NCBI GenBank assembly: GCA_002327445.1
Contig: DCWA01000029.1
Location: 53,315-117,314, forward strand
DNA length: 64,000 bases
From: Desulfobacteraceae bacterium UBA2174
GTDB taxonomy: Bacteria > Desulfobacterota > Desulfobacteria > Desulfobacterales > UBA2174
Reading direction: 5' to 3'
Below, piece by piece: positions 26,501 through 34,000 of the stretch. Below the pieces are notes generated by a model. It searched no databases and had not been told where the DNA came from. It worked only from the letters and a program-made list of their open reading frames with translations. Each line of letters starts with the position of its first letter. Positions within the stretch are counted from its first letter, which is position 1. A program made the translations under genes and the position numbers.

Positions 26501-26888
26501 CATCGAGGGATGCAGCGACCAGGGCATGGTGGCTCGTCTGGCTCCGGCGCCCACCCCGGACCGCTGGATCCGCCAACCGCTGCGCAGCCGATGGATCACC
26601 GATCCGCTGGTGCTCGATGCCGCGTTCCAGATGGCGATCCTCTGGAGCCACGTCCAGCTCGGCATGGTTTCCCTGCCCGCCTGTGCGGAAAGCTATCGCC
26701 AGTACCGCCGGCGGTTCCCGGCCGAGGGAGTCACCGCCGAGATGCACGTGGTGGCGGCCACCTCCCATCGCCTCAAGGCGGACATCGCCTTCCTTGACGC
26801 CCAGCGCCAGGTGGTGGCGATCCTCTCCGGCTACGAGGCGACCATGGACCCCGGTTTGGAGGCCGCTTTCAAGGCCCAGGCGGCGTGA
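20508..26888 (+). CDS. pfaA: PfaA-type polyunsaturated fatty acid synthase (KS-AT-ACP-ACP-KR-DH)
   Basis: The protein of about 2126 residues has, in order: a ketosynthase (about 10-465, active Cys in D-A-A-C-A-S-S at 215, E-A-H-G-T-G-T); a malonyl/acyl transferase (575-880, F-P-G-Q-G-S-Q and G-H-S-F-G-E); a linker with H-Q-K-F-L-D-V-Q; and two carrier domains whose phosphopantetheine serines lie in L-G-I-D-S-I-K-R at about 1150 and 1256. These are followed by a ketoreductase (1540-1830, A-T-G-G-A-R-G-V and Q-A-D-Y-A-M-A-N) and a C-terminal hotdog dehydratase with D-H-V-L-G-G near 1863. This is the PfaA order, with few ACPs (marine PfaA have up to nine). It elongates and partly processes acyl chains with PfaC and PfaD. 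TTG 20499 is an alternative start. Confidence 0.92.
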   Translation: MTISEQTTSTASSPVAIIGMGCLFPKAPGLNAYWRLLWRGRDAIGPVPPTHWSPRDYYDPDPKRPDHVYCTRGGYLEPVDFDPTEFGIPPSSLEATDTSQLLSLLAARMALTDAGYGPGQRPFDRRHTSVILGVTGTQELVIPLASRLGHPRWRRAMLDAGIDPRTADQAVAAIGDQYVSWQESSFPGLLGNVVAGRISNRFDLGGTNCAVDAACASSLSALNLALLELWAGRSRMAITGGADMLNDIFMHMCFAKSQILSASGDARPFSRDADGTVLGEGVGLVVLKPLAAAEKDGDRIYAVIRGIGASSDARSSSIYAPRREGQVEALRRAYASAGVPPETVEMVEAHGTGTRVGDQVEFKALKSVFEFKKDTGQACALGSVKSMIGHAKAAAGAAGLIKAVLALHHRVLLPTLKVEAPDPGLDIAGSPFYLNTASRPWTRRPDHPRRCAVSAFGFGGSNFHVVLEEYPDKEEAPAWDQAVHILVLGAADQPGLQSALEALRAELGRTPSPTAPGEAAHRTCAAFDTAAPWRLTAVVAEDQDAAPILAAAAEALKTSDPDPAAFPEGVFFGTGPAPGKLAVLFPGQGSQYPRMGRDLACLFPEARQTLEIVQEAVSQPPRLSDLIYPPADFSPDAAKRNAAALQPTDRAQPAIGALSAAWYRVLARFGLAPDALAGHSFGELTALWAAGRIDLETFARLSALRGKVMADAGRSGSDPGTMLAVKAPLEQLDALALPEGVILANRNSPRQGVFSGPTEGIAALEKQCRAKKLRAVRLPVAAAFHSALIADARQPFAEAVRQAPIASSAIPVYGNTRAAPYPTDTEGARRILADQMVQPVDFVGLVNRLYDDGCRTFLEVGPKAVLTGLVDDTLAGRHHVAMTVDRSAGRGCGITDLAVTLARLAAMGHRIDLSGWESPPAAGPAQRMKIPLTGANHRSQPKKSAPQRRPAPPPTAKAAITTLPPVAKTPDPPDRRTLPTPASTIMKTPEQYPTGSPDLIAEALKSVQAGLKAIESMQARTTEAHQKFLDVQQEASRTLQQMMASAERLSQALPGGITAVEMPLPLPAPVQTPAHIAVPAPRPTPVVEPVPRVTPPPQPPAVVEETAKSPGNADDRVLSTLVAVVSELTGYPESMLGADMDLEADLGIDSIKRVEILSALEERLPGRGSISAEKMTEIKTIGDIAALLGAHAPGTPEPASDAPAQASAPPPQPANAPPPAGEALSILVDVVSELTGYPESMLCANMDLEADLGIDSIKRVEILSALEERLPGQGSISAEQMSGLKTLGDIAAALDGSPPKASAPVKDTAAPAPCAAPPAPQSNEQLSAQRLDHLAPRRFVKAVSYAAPARSASLHLAPQGQVLVAGGDADLGPLLARHLMEAGLNAVHLPQGQIETALAGDEGLPRASGLVMVAESADAAHADLKRAFGLTRRLARDLARAADNGGAMLAAVTRLDGSFGFLKEPLASPSSGALSGLVKTAALELEGVVCRVLDIGADWADAETAAATVTKVLVSTGPTDPVEIGVTPSGCYRLELVSAPYAEDRLDLAPGAVVVATGGARGVTAEALLALAREVKPVCLILGRSPLPGPEPEWIGGLYTPAEIRQALLKTEFAGRKVGPRQLAERAAQLNAEAEVRRNLERLQAAGATVIYRSVDVRRRDEVARALEALRATHGPIRALIHGAGTLADRRIEDKTDAQFDAVFDTKVRGLEHLLALTADDPLRYVVLFSSVAARYGNTGQADYAMANEWLNKTAVDLARRRPEIRVLAINWGPWDGGMVDEGLKRHFANRGVSLLDPAAGAAAMVRAMADPDATEVEMVVGGDLAGEAPACESDVALPDVPDHLEVALAQEVDLERFPVLADHVLGGLPVVPLALMIEWLGHTALHTNPGLTLVGLDDLRVLSGIKLDGKPHPVKLMSGASVRRDGLFEVPVALFNGNGHNGSGPVHSRARALLADMPLKAPAPPPPPTGLKPFPLSTKEAYGRVLFHGERLRGIRRIEGCSDQGMVARLAPAPTPDRWIRQPLRSRWITDPLVLDAAFQMAILWSHVQLGMVSLPACAESYRQYRRRFPAEGVTAEMHVVAATSHRLKADIAFLDAQRQVVAILSGYEATMDPGLEAAFKAQAA

Positions 26889-26967
26889 GAGGGGCGCAAA
26901 CGTATTTGAGAGGACACAGGCGGCGACCCATAGGAAGAAGGGGACAAATAGACTGGCGCGTGTGAGG

Positions 26968-27326
26968 GGTTTTCCGGGGCGCCGGATCCAGAACATCTTG
27001 CGGACGACGGCTCCATGGCTTCTGATCTTCTTTCAGACACTTGAAACCAATCGAGGCGGCCGGGGGCTGACTTGCGCCGCCGGCAAGAACTCGGCGCCAA
27101 GCGCCCGTAGTCCGCAACCGCGCCAAAATGTGGGCGATCTGTCAGTGCACCATCGAAAGGCAGCGCCGTTTGCACAAGCCCCCTTCGGTTGCGGTCAACG
27201 CGCTCTATGCGCCTCAGACAGCTTCCCGGACGGTCGCCAAGTCAACCCCCTGACCGCACTGTGAAAATTTCATAATCCTGAAAAATCCAAAAGAAGTGCG
27301 TTTGCCAGCCCCGCATGATCAGGTTG
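26968..27326. repeat. Palindromic repeat unit A (truncated)
   Basis: A forward-arm remnant (26968-27048, beginning TTTTCCGGGGCGCCGGATCC) is followed by a full reverse arm (27054-27262) and an AT-rich spacer. The reverse arm contains GGCGCCAAGCGCCCGTAG and CGGTCGCCAAGTCAACCCC. It is almost identical to 27601-27810. The unit starts about 80 nt after the pfaA stop. No plausible gene is encoded. Confidence 0.85.
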
Positions 27327-27869
27327 CCTCCCGGCGGGAGCAAGACGAACTGGACCGCCGCCCCGGAACTGTCTGAGGCGCATAGCGTCCGTTGGCCCGG
27401 ACAGTAGCGAGTTATTGCCAAAGAACCGATTGATCTCAAGGTTGCAGTGCCGCATCGCCAGAGTTGCGGCCTTGTCCGGGCCTTTACGGACGGTTGGCGC
27501 CGAGTTTTCCGGGGCGCCGGAGCCAGAGCGTCTTGCGGACGACGACGGTATGTTCTTCGCCGAGTATTCTGACATTTTCAGCACATTGGAAATACCGGGG
27601 GCGGCCGGGGGCTGACTTGCGCCGCCGGCAAGAACTCGGCGCCAAGCGCCCGTAGCCCGCAACCGCGCCAAAATATGGGCGATCTGTCGGTGCATCATCG
27701 AAACGCAGAGGCGTTTGCACAAAGCCGCTTCGGTTGCGGCCAACGCGCTCTATGCGCCTCAGACAGCTTCCCGGACGGTCGCCAAGTCAACCCCTGGTCG
27801 CCCTGTTCAAAATTTTCAAAATCCTGAAAAAGCCAAGCGAAGTGGCTTTGCCTGATGCCTTACAGGAAC
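27327..27869. repeat. Palindromic repeat unit B (complete, about 543 bp)
   Basis: A forward arm (27327-27596) begins CTCCCGGCGGGAGCAAGACG and ends near CACATTGGAAATACCGG. A convergent reverse arm (27601-27810) follows, then a spacer with AATCCTGAAAAAGCC similar to the spacer of unit A. Short ORFs here are not conserved in frame between copies. It is best read as a non-coding repetitive element. Confidence 0.85.
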
Positions 27870-28145
27870 TCGTCTCCCGGCGGGAGCAAGACGAACTGGA
27901 CCGCCGCCCCGGAACTGTCTGAGGCGCCTATCGTCCGTTGGTCCGGACAGTAGCGAGCTTTTGCCAAAGAATCAGCTTGTTCTCAGATATGCAGGGCCGC
28001 ATCGCAAGAATAGCGGCGCTGTCCGGGCCTTTACGGACGGTTTGCGCCGAGTTTTCCGGGGCGCCGGATCCAGAGCGTCTTGCGGACGACGGCAGCATGC
28101 TTCTCACCAAATATTCTATTTTTTTCAGTCACTTGAAAATACCGG
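27870..28145. repeat. Palindromic repeat unit C (forward arm only)
   Basis: The third copy of the forward arm runs from CTCCCGGCGGGAGCAAGACG to TCAGTCACTTGAAAATACCGG. It shares the GTTTTCCGGGGCGCCGGATCC core with unit A. The array then stops. The following gap to 28325 holds a small palindromic remnant (28173-28207, CACCGCG and CGCGGTG) and AT-rich sequence without genes. Confidence 0.85.
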
Positions 28146-28325
28146 AGCCGGACGCTCAATTTTTATTTTTCTCACCGCGACCCTTATTCATCTCTGTGTC
28201 CGCGGTGGTGAACAGCAACTTTTTGCGAACTTGCCAAATTTGGTTCGAATTCAAAATTCGATATTTTTAGCTCTTGTTTGGAAGGTGATGCTGGCGATTT
28301 GTTCGCTTTTATCTTCAGGGAGCGT

Positions 28326-29741
28326 TCAGTCATCCTCGGGAAGCGGCGACTGTGCCGACCAACCCCGGGCGACGGTGCGTGAAGCCGCTCCCCGGTCGTA
28401 GACCCGCTGGCGAGCCCGGGCCGCTGCCGCCAGAACCTCTACCTGGACGTCCAGATAATCGAACACACGGGCTTTCTGTTTGCCCGGCGCCGGGCGCAGC
28501 ACCCGCCCCAGATACTGGATCACCCGCCCGCTGAACCGGATCGGAGTGGCGAGAAAGAGACTGGAAAGGCTGCTACAATCGAAACCTTCACCCACCAGTT
28601 GGCCTGTGGCCACCACCACGCGCACCTCTCCGCGGTTGATTCGCTCCAGAAGCGCCTGCCTCTCGGCGGCCGGCATGTCGCCGGTGAGTTTTTCGGCGGG
28701 AATGCCGTGGCCCAGGCGCAGCAATCCCTGGAGGATCTCACAGTGACGGCGGCGATCGGAAAGCACCAGGATGGTGCCGCCGGCGCCGGCTGCTTCCCGG
28801 GCCACGTCCGATGCGATGAGGCGGTTGCGGGCGTCGTCGGCCGTAAGCTCCGACAGCATGCGGCTGTACTCGGTGACCGGGTCGAAATACGGTTTGAATT
28901 CGGTTTCGCGCAGGATCACTTCTGCGTCAAGCACATCCCCGCTGGCCACCAGACGGCGGTGTTCGATCTCGTGAGCCGTGTTGCCCAAGTGCCAGAAAAT
29001 CAGTTGGGAGAGCTTGTCCCTGCGCCAGGGGGTGGCCGAGAGGCCCAGCATGTAGCGGCAGTCGAAGGCGGTCACCGCTTCGGTGAAAGTGCGGCTCGGG
29101 CAGCGATGGCATTCGTCCACCACGAGAAATCCCACGGTGGGCACGATGGCATCCAGATGCTTGTAGAGCGTCTGGACCATGGCCACGGTGATCCCGGTTC
29201 CCGGTTCCACCCGGCCGCCGCCGATGCGCCCCACCCGATCGGCTGGCAGGTCGAGAAACCGGCCGATACGTTCGATCCACTGGTCTTGCAGTTCGCGGGT
29301 GTGCACCACGATGAGGGTCGGCTGCCGCCGGGCCGCCACCACGGCAAGGGCCATGACGGTCTTGCCGGAGCCGGTCGGCGCACTGAGCACGCCAAAATCC
29401 TTGGCCAGGCAATCGGCCACCGCCTTCTGCTGAAACGGCTTGAGTTCGCCCCGAAAGGCGAAATCCACCGGCGCCAGGCACTGCCGGCGATCCTCGATGC
29501 AAAAACCGATGCCCTGCTGCCGGCACATATCCACCACCTGGCGGATGAATCCCCGGGGCACCACCAACCCATCGGCGCCCAGGCGATGATGAAAGCGCAG
29601 CACCTTCGGCATGCCGCGGGTCCAGCGACCCAGGCGCGTCGCCTCGACATACTGGGGATTTTCCATCTCCAGGCGCGATATCAAGCTTTGGTGCAGGACC
29701 GGGGGCAGATGGCCTAGCTTCAGCGCGTTGGACAGCGTCAT
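28326..29741 (-). CDS. Superfamily II DEAD/DEAH-type helicase (ResIII/XPB-like)
   Basis: The 471-residue protein has Walker A A-P-T-G-S-G-K-T, the DEAD-type box V-V-D-E-C-H-R, motif III L-S-A-T-P, and a C-terminal helicase half ending with R-x-I-Q-Y-L-G-R-V-L-R-P. The layout resembles the restriction-subunit/XPB-like translocases, but no methylase or nuclease is nearby. ATG 29741 is used; TTG 29765 would overlap the stop of the upstream Cys-rich gene (TTGA) and is possible. It sits between pfaA and pfaC on the opposite strand, so it looks inserted into the lipid locus. Confidence 0.85.
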   Translation of the reverse strand: MTLSNALKLGHLPPVLHQSLISRLEMENPQYVEATRLGRWTRGMPKVLRFHHRLGADGLVVPRGFIRQVVDMCRQQGIGFCIEDRRQCLAPVDFAFRGELKPFQQKAVADCLAKDFGVLSAPTGSGKTVMALAVVAARRQPTLIVVHTRELQDQWIERIGRFLDLPADRVGRIGGGRVEPGTGITVAMVQTLYKHLDAIVPTVGFLVVDECHRCPSRTFTEAVTAFDCRYMLGLSATPWRRDKLSQLIFWHLGNTAHEIEHRRLVASGDVLDAEVILRETEFKPYFDPVTEYSRMLSELTADDARNRLIASDVAREAAGAGGTILVLSDRRRHCEILQGLLRLGHGIPAEKLTGDMPAAERQALLERINRGEVRVVVATGQLVGEGFDCSSLSSLFLATPIRFSGRVIQYLGRVLRPAPGKQKARVFDYLDVQVEVLAAAARARQRVYDRGAASRTVARGWSAQSPLPEDD

Positions 29742-29761
29742 CGAAACGGGCTCGTCCGGTT

Positions 29762-30397
29762 TCAAGACCCCTGTCTCCCGGCGGCCGCGGCGGCCCGGCG
29801 CTTGACGGCGAGCAGCCCGGGGCTGTTGTTCAGGTACATGAGGGGCGAGCGGCAGCCGGCGGCCATGAAGCGCTGCTCGATTTCGTCGAAGAGCACCGGC
29901 CGGTCCGGCCACCGGAAGCGCTGAGCCTCGTCGCGCAGCGATTGCCATTGGCGCTGCAACGCCGGGTCGGGCGCCAGCACTTCGCGTTCGGCCCGGTCGC
30001 AGAGAAACAGGGCGCAGACGATGGGCCGCACCCGCCAGAGACAGCCATCAGGTCCCAGGTAAACGCACTTGGTGCCCTCGTGGGGCCGCGACAGGGGTGC
30101 CATCATCCGGTCCAGCTCCGTTGGGGAAGAGACCAGGGCGTTGACCACCACCTCGGCAAAAAAAGTGATGATGGCCTCACGGGCGCAGCAGGCGCTCAAG
30201 GCGTTCTGGTAACAGGTCACATTGCAAAGATGGTGGAAATGACCTTGCAGGAATTGCTCCAGCCGATGGCGATAGTCGAGATAGTCGGCAATGCGCGCTG
30301 AAATGGCGTCGCGTTCGGACGCACCGCACTGGTCCAGATGCCGGCGCACCATCTGCAGGGCTTCGAGCTGCTGGATCTGGTAGGGGGTCAGGGGCAT
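29762..30397 (-). CDS. Cys-rich YkgJ-like metal- or cluster-binding protein
   Basis: The 211-residue protein has a Cys-rich core: C-N-V-T-C, C-C-A-R-E-A, T-K-C, D-G-C-L-W-R-V-R-P-I-V-C and F-L-C-D. This resembles the CxxCxxCC (YkgJ) family, which binds zinc or an Fe-S cluster. N-terminal helices precede it. ATG 30397 is preferred to the longer frame, which runs into TTCAAATT-type repeat sequence. It appears co-transcribed with the helicase (stop-start overlap), suggesting a two-gene cassette of unknown role. Confidence 0.65.
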   Translation of the reverse strand: MPLTPYQIQQLEALQMVRRHLDQCGASERDAISARIADYLDYRHRLEQFLQGHFHHLCNVTCYQNALSACCAREAIITFFAEVVVNALVSSPTELDRMMAPLSRPHEGTKCVYLGPDGCLWRVRPIVCALFLCDRAEREVLAPDPALQRQWQSLRDEAQRFRWPDRPVLFDEIEQRFMAAGCRSPLMYLNNSPGLLAVKRRAAAAAGRQGS

Positions 30398-30635
30398 TTT
30401 GAATATTTGAAACTTGAAATTGGGTCTTTTGGCCTTTTCGGTTTGTTTCAAATTGCAGGCCAGATGGAAACAATGGGTTTCGCTGCCGCGCCACCCATCC
30501 GCGGCGGCCGGCGCGGATGGATCTCTCGTCGCCCCGCTCCTCAAAATGTCACAGGAATCCATTTGACCTGGCCTCTACCGGCCGTTATAAACAAGTCGCC
30601 CGATCCTTTCAACCCGGATAACCAAGGCATTGCCA

Positions 30636-31097
30636 ATGATTGTCACCTGCATCGACCACTTGACAACCGCCCTGGCCGAAATGTCGACGACCACCGGAAT
30701 GGAGGTTCCTTCCCGGGACATCCTCCAGGGTCGCCTCGAAACGCTTCGGCGGGCTACCATCTACCTGCGCCCGGGAGATGCCCATGGCTACCGCGTGCTG
30801 GCGCTGCTGTTTCACCTTCCGGATCTTCGCCCGGAATCGCGGACCGTATTATTGAATTATTTACATTCGAATTTGGATTTTCCCCAACCAGAAACAGAAT
30901 CTTGCAACCCTGCGCGGATTGAAGCGCCGCCTTCCCCCGAACCAGCGCGGAGCACGGATTCCCCTCCCCTGTCGCAAGCGCAAGAGCCGGCCCCGGAACC
31001 GCCGCCTTCACCCGATGCGGACTTTTCCTTCACCACGACGCGCCGCGAAGACCTCTTCGACCGCTTCCTGAGTTGGATCGCCGCCTTGGTGTGTTGA
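30636..31097 (+). CDS. Small proline-rich protein coupled to pfaC (unrecognised)
   Basis: I do not recognise this 153-residue protein. It has an N-terminal folded-looking part (about 1-75, mixed helix with D-H-L-T-T-A-L-A-E and Y-R-V-L-A-L-L-F-H-L), a Pro/Glu-rich linker (about 85-130) like those between PKS domains, and a short C-terminal hydrophobic helix (F-D-R-F-L-S-W-I-A-A-L-V). Its stop lies 1 nt before the pfaC start, so it is translationally coupled. It may be a docking or accessory factor of the synthase, or a membrane tether; that is inference. Confidence 0.6.
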   Translation: MIVTCIDHLTTALAEMSTTTGMEVPSRDILQGRLETLRRATIYLRPGDAHGYRVLALLFHLPDLRPESRTVLLNYLHSNLDFPQPETESCNPARIEAPPSPEPARSTDSPPLSQAQEPAPEPPPSPDADFSFTTTRREDLFDRFLSWIAALVC

Positions 31098-31098
31098 A

Positions 31099-34000
31099 AT
31101 GAATTCACCCCTGGACATCGCCGTGGTCGCCGTGGGCGGCGTTTTCCCCGGCGCCCCTGACACCACGGTGTTTTGGCAGAACATCGCCGCCGGCCGCAGC
31201 GCCATTGCCGAAGTGGCGCCCGGCCGCTGGATCGCCCCGGTACGGGCCATGGTGGCTCCCGGACCGGTCCCCGACAAGGCATTGAGCCCACACTGCGGCC
31301 TGGTTCGCGACTTCACCTTCGATCCCCATGGCTTTCGGGTTTCCGCCGAAGCCCTCGCCGAGCTCGACCCCCTCTACCACCTGGTCCTCCAGGCCGGCCG
31401 CGAGGCGGTAAGCGGCGGATGCCTCGACGCCGTCCGCCCGGAACGGACCGGCACGATCCTGGCGGCCATCGCCCTGCCCACCGACGGTGCCTCGGCCCTG
31501 GCCCGGCGCCTGTTCATGGAGGCTGTCTCGGCAGAGTGCTTCCATTCTTCCGTATCGCATCTTGCAGATCACCGTCTTCGCCGCGCGGCCCGGGTGACCT
31601 CTCTGCCGGCGGCTCTCTTGGCGGCCGCCCTGGGCCTGGGCGGCGGCAGCTTCACCCTGGATGCAGCCTGTGCCAGTTCCTTGTACGCCGTGCGCCTGGC
31701 CTGCGATGCCCTCAGCGCCGGGCGGCTGGACGCCGTCCTGGCCGGCGGCGTCTCCCGGCCGGACTGCCTCTACACCCAGGTGGGCTTCAGCCAGTTGCGG
31801 GCCCTTTCCCCCTCGGGTCGCTGCGCACCCTTCGACGCCGATGCCGACGGCCTGGTAGTGGGCGAAGGCGCCGGTGTCGTGGTGCTCAAGCGCCTGGCCG
31901 ACGCTCTCTCCCGGGGCGACCCGATCCTGGCCGTCATCCGGGCCGCGGGGCTGTCCAACGACACCCGCGGCAACCTGCTGGCCCCGGACAGCGCCGGGCA
32001 GATCCGGGCCATGAAACATGCCTATGACCAGGCGGGATGGGCACCGGCGGACGTTGACCTCATCGAATGCCACGGCGCCGGCACCCCGGTGGGCGACCGG
32101 GTGGAAATCGACAGCCTCTTTGGCCTGGCGCCCCGCGATTCGGCGGGCCACCGGCCCTGCGCCATCGGTTCGGTCAAATCCAACATCGGCCACCTGCTCA
32201 CCGCCGCCGGGGCTGCCGGGCTGATCAAGACCCTCCTGGCCCTCAAGCACCGCACCCTGCCGCCATCGTTGAATTTCCAGCGTCCCGCCGACCCGCGCCT
32301 CGACCCGCAGAGGCCGTTCCGGGTCCAGACCGCCGCCGGACCGTGGGAAAATGACGGCCACCGCGCCCGCCGGGCCGCGGTGAGCGCCTTCGGGTTCGGG
32401 GGCATCAACGCTCATCTGCTCCTGGAGGAATGGACCGGCGACCCGCCATCGAAAAGCCGTTCCGCCACCCCACGGCCCCGGACATCTTCCCCGGCGCCGG
32501 TGGCCATTGTAGGCATGGCGGCCCGCATCGGCGCCTTGCCGGACCTGCCCGCCTTTGCCGAAGCGGTCGGTGGCCATCGGCCGGCCGTCACACCGATTCC
32601 CCCACGGCGCTGGCGGGGTCTGGGGCACATGGCCGGACTGTTGGGACAGGGCCCGATCCAGGCCGCATGGATGGAAGACATTCCCTTTCCCGCCGACCGC
32701 TTCCGCATTCCCCCCGCCGAGATCCCGGACCTGCTCGCCCAGCAGGGGCTGATGCTCCTGGCCGCTGGCGAGGCATTGCAGGACGCCGGGCTGCCGCTGC
32801 GGGCGCTACGCGAGCGCATGGGCGCCATCATCGGCATCGAGTTCGATCCCGAAGCCACCGATTTTCACGTGCGCTGGTGGCTGCGCCATGGGGAGGCCGA
32901 CAAAACCCTGCCGCCGGCCATGCAGGCGGCCGCCCGGGCCCACCCGGATCTGATGAATACCTGGCTGAAACAACTGGGCGAGGAATTCAGCCTCCCCCTG
33001 AACGCCAGCCGCACCGTGGGGGCTCTCGGGGGCATCGTGGCCAGCCGCGTGGCCCGGGAGTTCGGCTGCGGCGGCCCCAGTTTCGGTGTATCGGCAGGAG
33101 CGGTCGGCGGGTTGCAGGCGGTGGAAATCGCCGCGCGGTTTCTTCAACAGGGGGAAACCGACATCATGATCGCCGGGGCGGTGGAACTGACCTGCGATGC
33201 GCGCCACCTGGCCATCCATGCCGGCGTGGACGGTGCCGGCGACCAGCCGCCCGGGGAAGGCGCCGTGGCTCTGGTACTCAAACGCCTGGAGGACGCCCGG
33301 CGGGACGGAGACCGCATCTACGCCGTCATCGAAGGGTTGGGTGCCGCCGGCGGCGCCTTCGGGGAAAACGAAGAGCACCTCCGCCGAAGTATCCGGGATC
33401 GGTCCCTCGCCGCCGCTCAAGCCGAGGCAGGGCCCGGCGAAAAACCGGCGGACGTCCCGGAAAACGCCGCGATCCGCCATCACATCGGGGGCACCGGCGC
33501 CGTCGAAGGACTGGCGGAAATGGTTCAAGTCGCCCTGGACCTTCACCGGGGCAGCATGCCGCAGCGCCGCGGCACCGGGGCCTGGAGCGCCGACGGCCAC
33601 TGCCTTCACCTGGTCCTCAGGGCGGCCGATTCCCCTGTGCCGGCGGCGCGGCCCGCCCCCGATCCGCCTCTCACCGCCGGCCCGACGACATCCATTCCCG
33701 TGGGGCGGCCTCTCGCCATTCCGCCCCTGGATCCCGAGCTCGCTTCGCCGGCCGGCGCGCCCCCCCGGCCTGACACCGCCCGCGTTTCCATCCCCCGTGC
33801 GGGTAGTCCAACTGGCCCGGCACAAGCCCACATCGCCCGCATCGATCGGTTGGCCGCCAACACCGTCGCCACGGCCGAGGCCCACCAGGCATTCCTCGAC
33901 CTGAGCGCTTCGCTGACCCGGCAGTACGGCCAGGCCGTGGCCCTTCAGGCCCGGCTCCTCTCGACGCCCGGCGCATCCACCAAATTGACCGCCGCACCGG

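Noticed and set aside
27242..27743. Small ORFs inside the repeat array as genes
   Set aside because: They differ in frame and length between copies and have no consistent start or SD.
26968..28145. CRISPR array
   Set aside because: Repeats are hundreds of bases long, lie in both orientations and lack short unique spacers; no cas genes are present.
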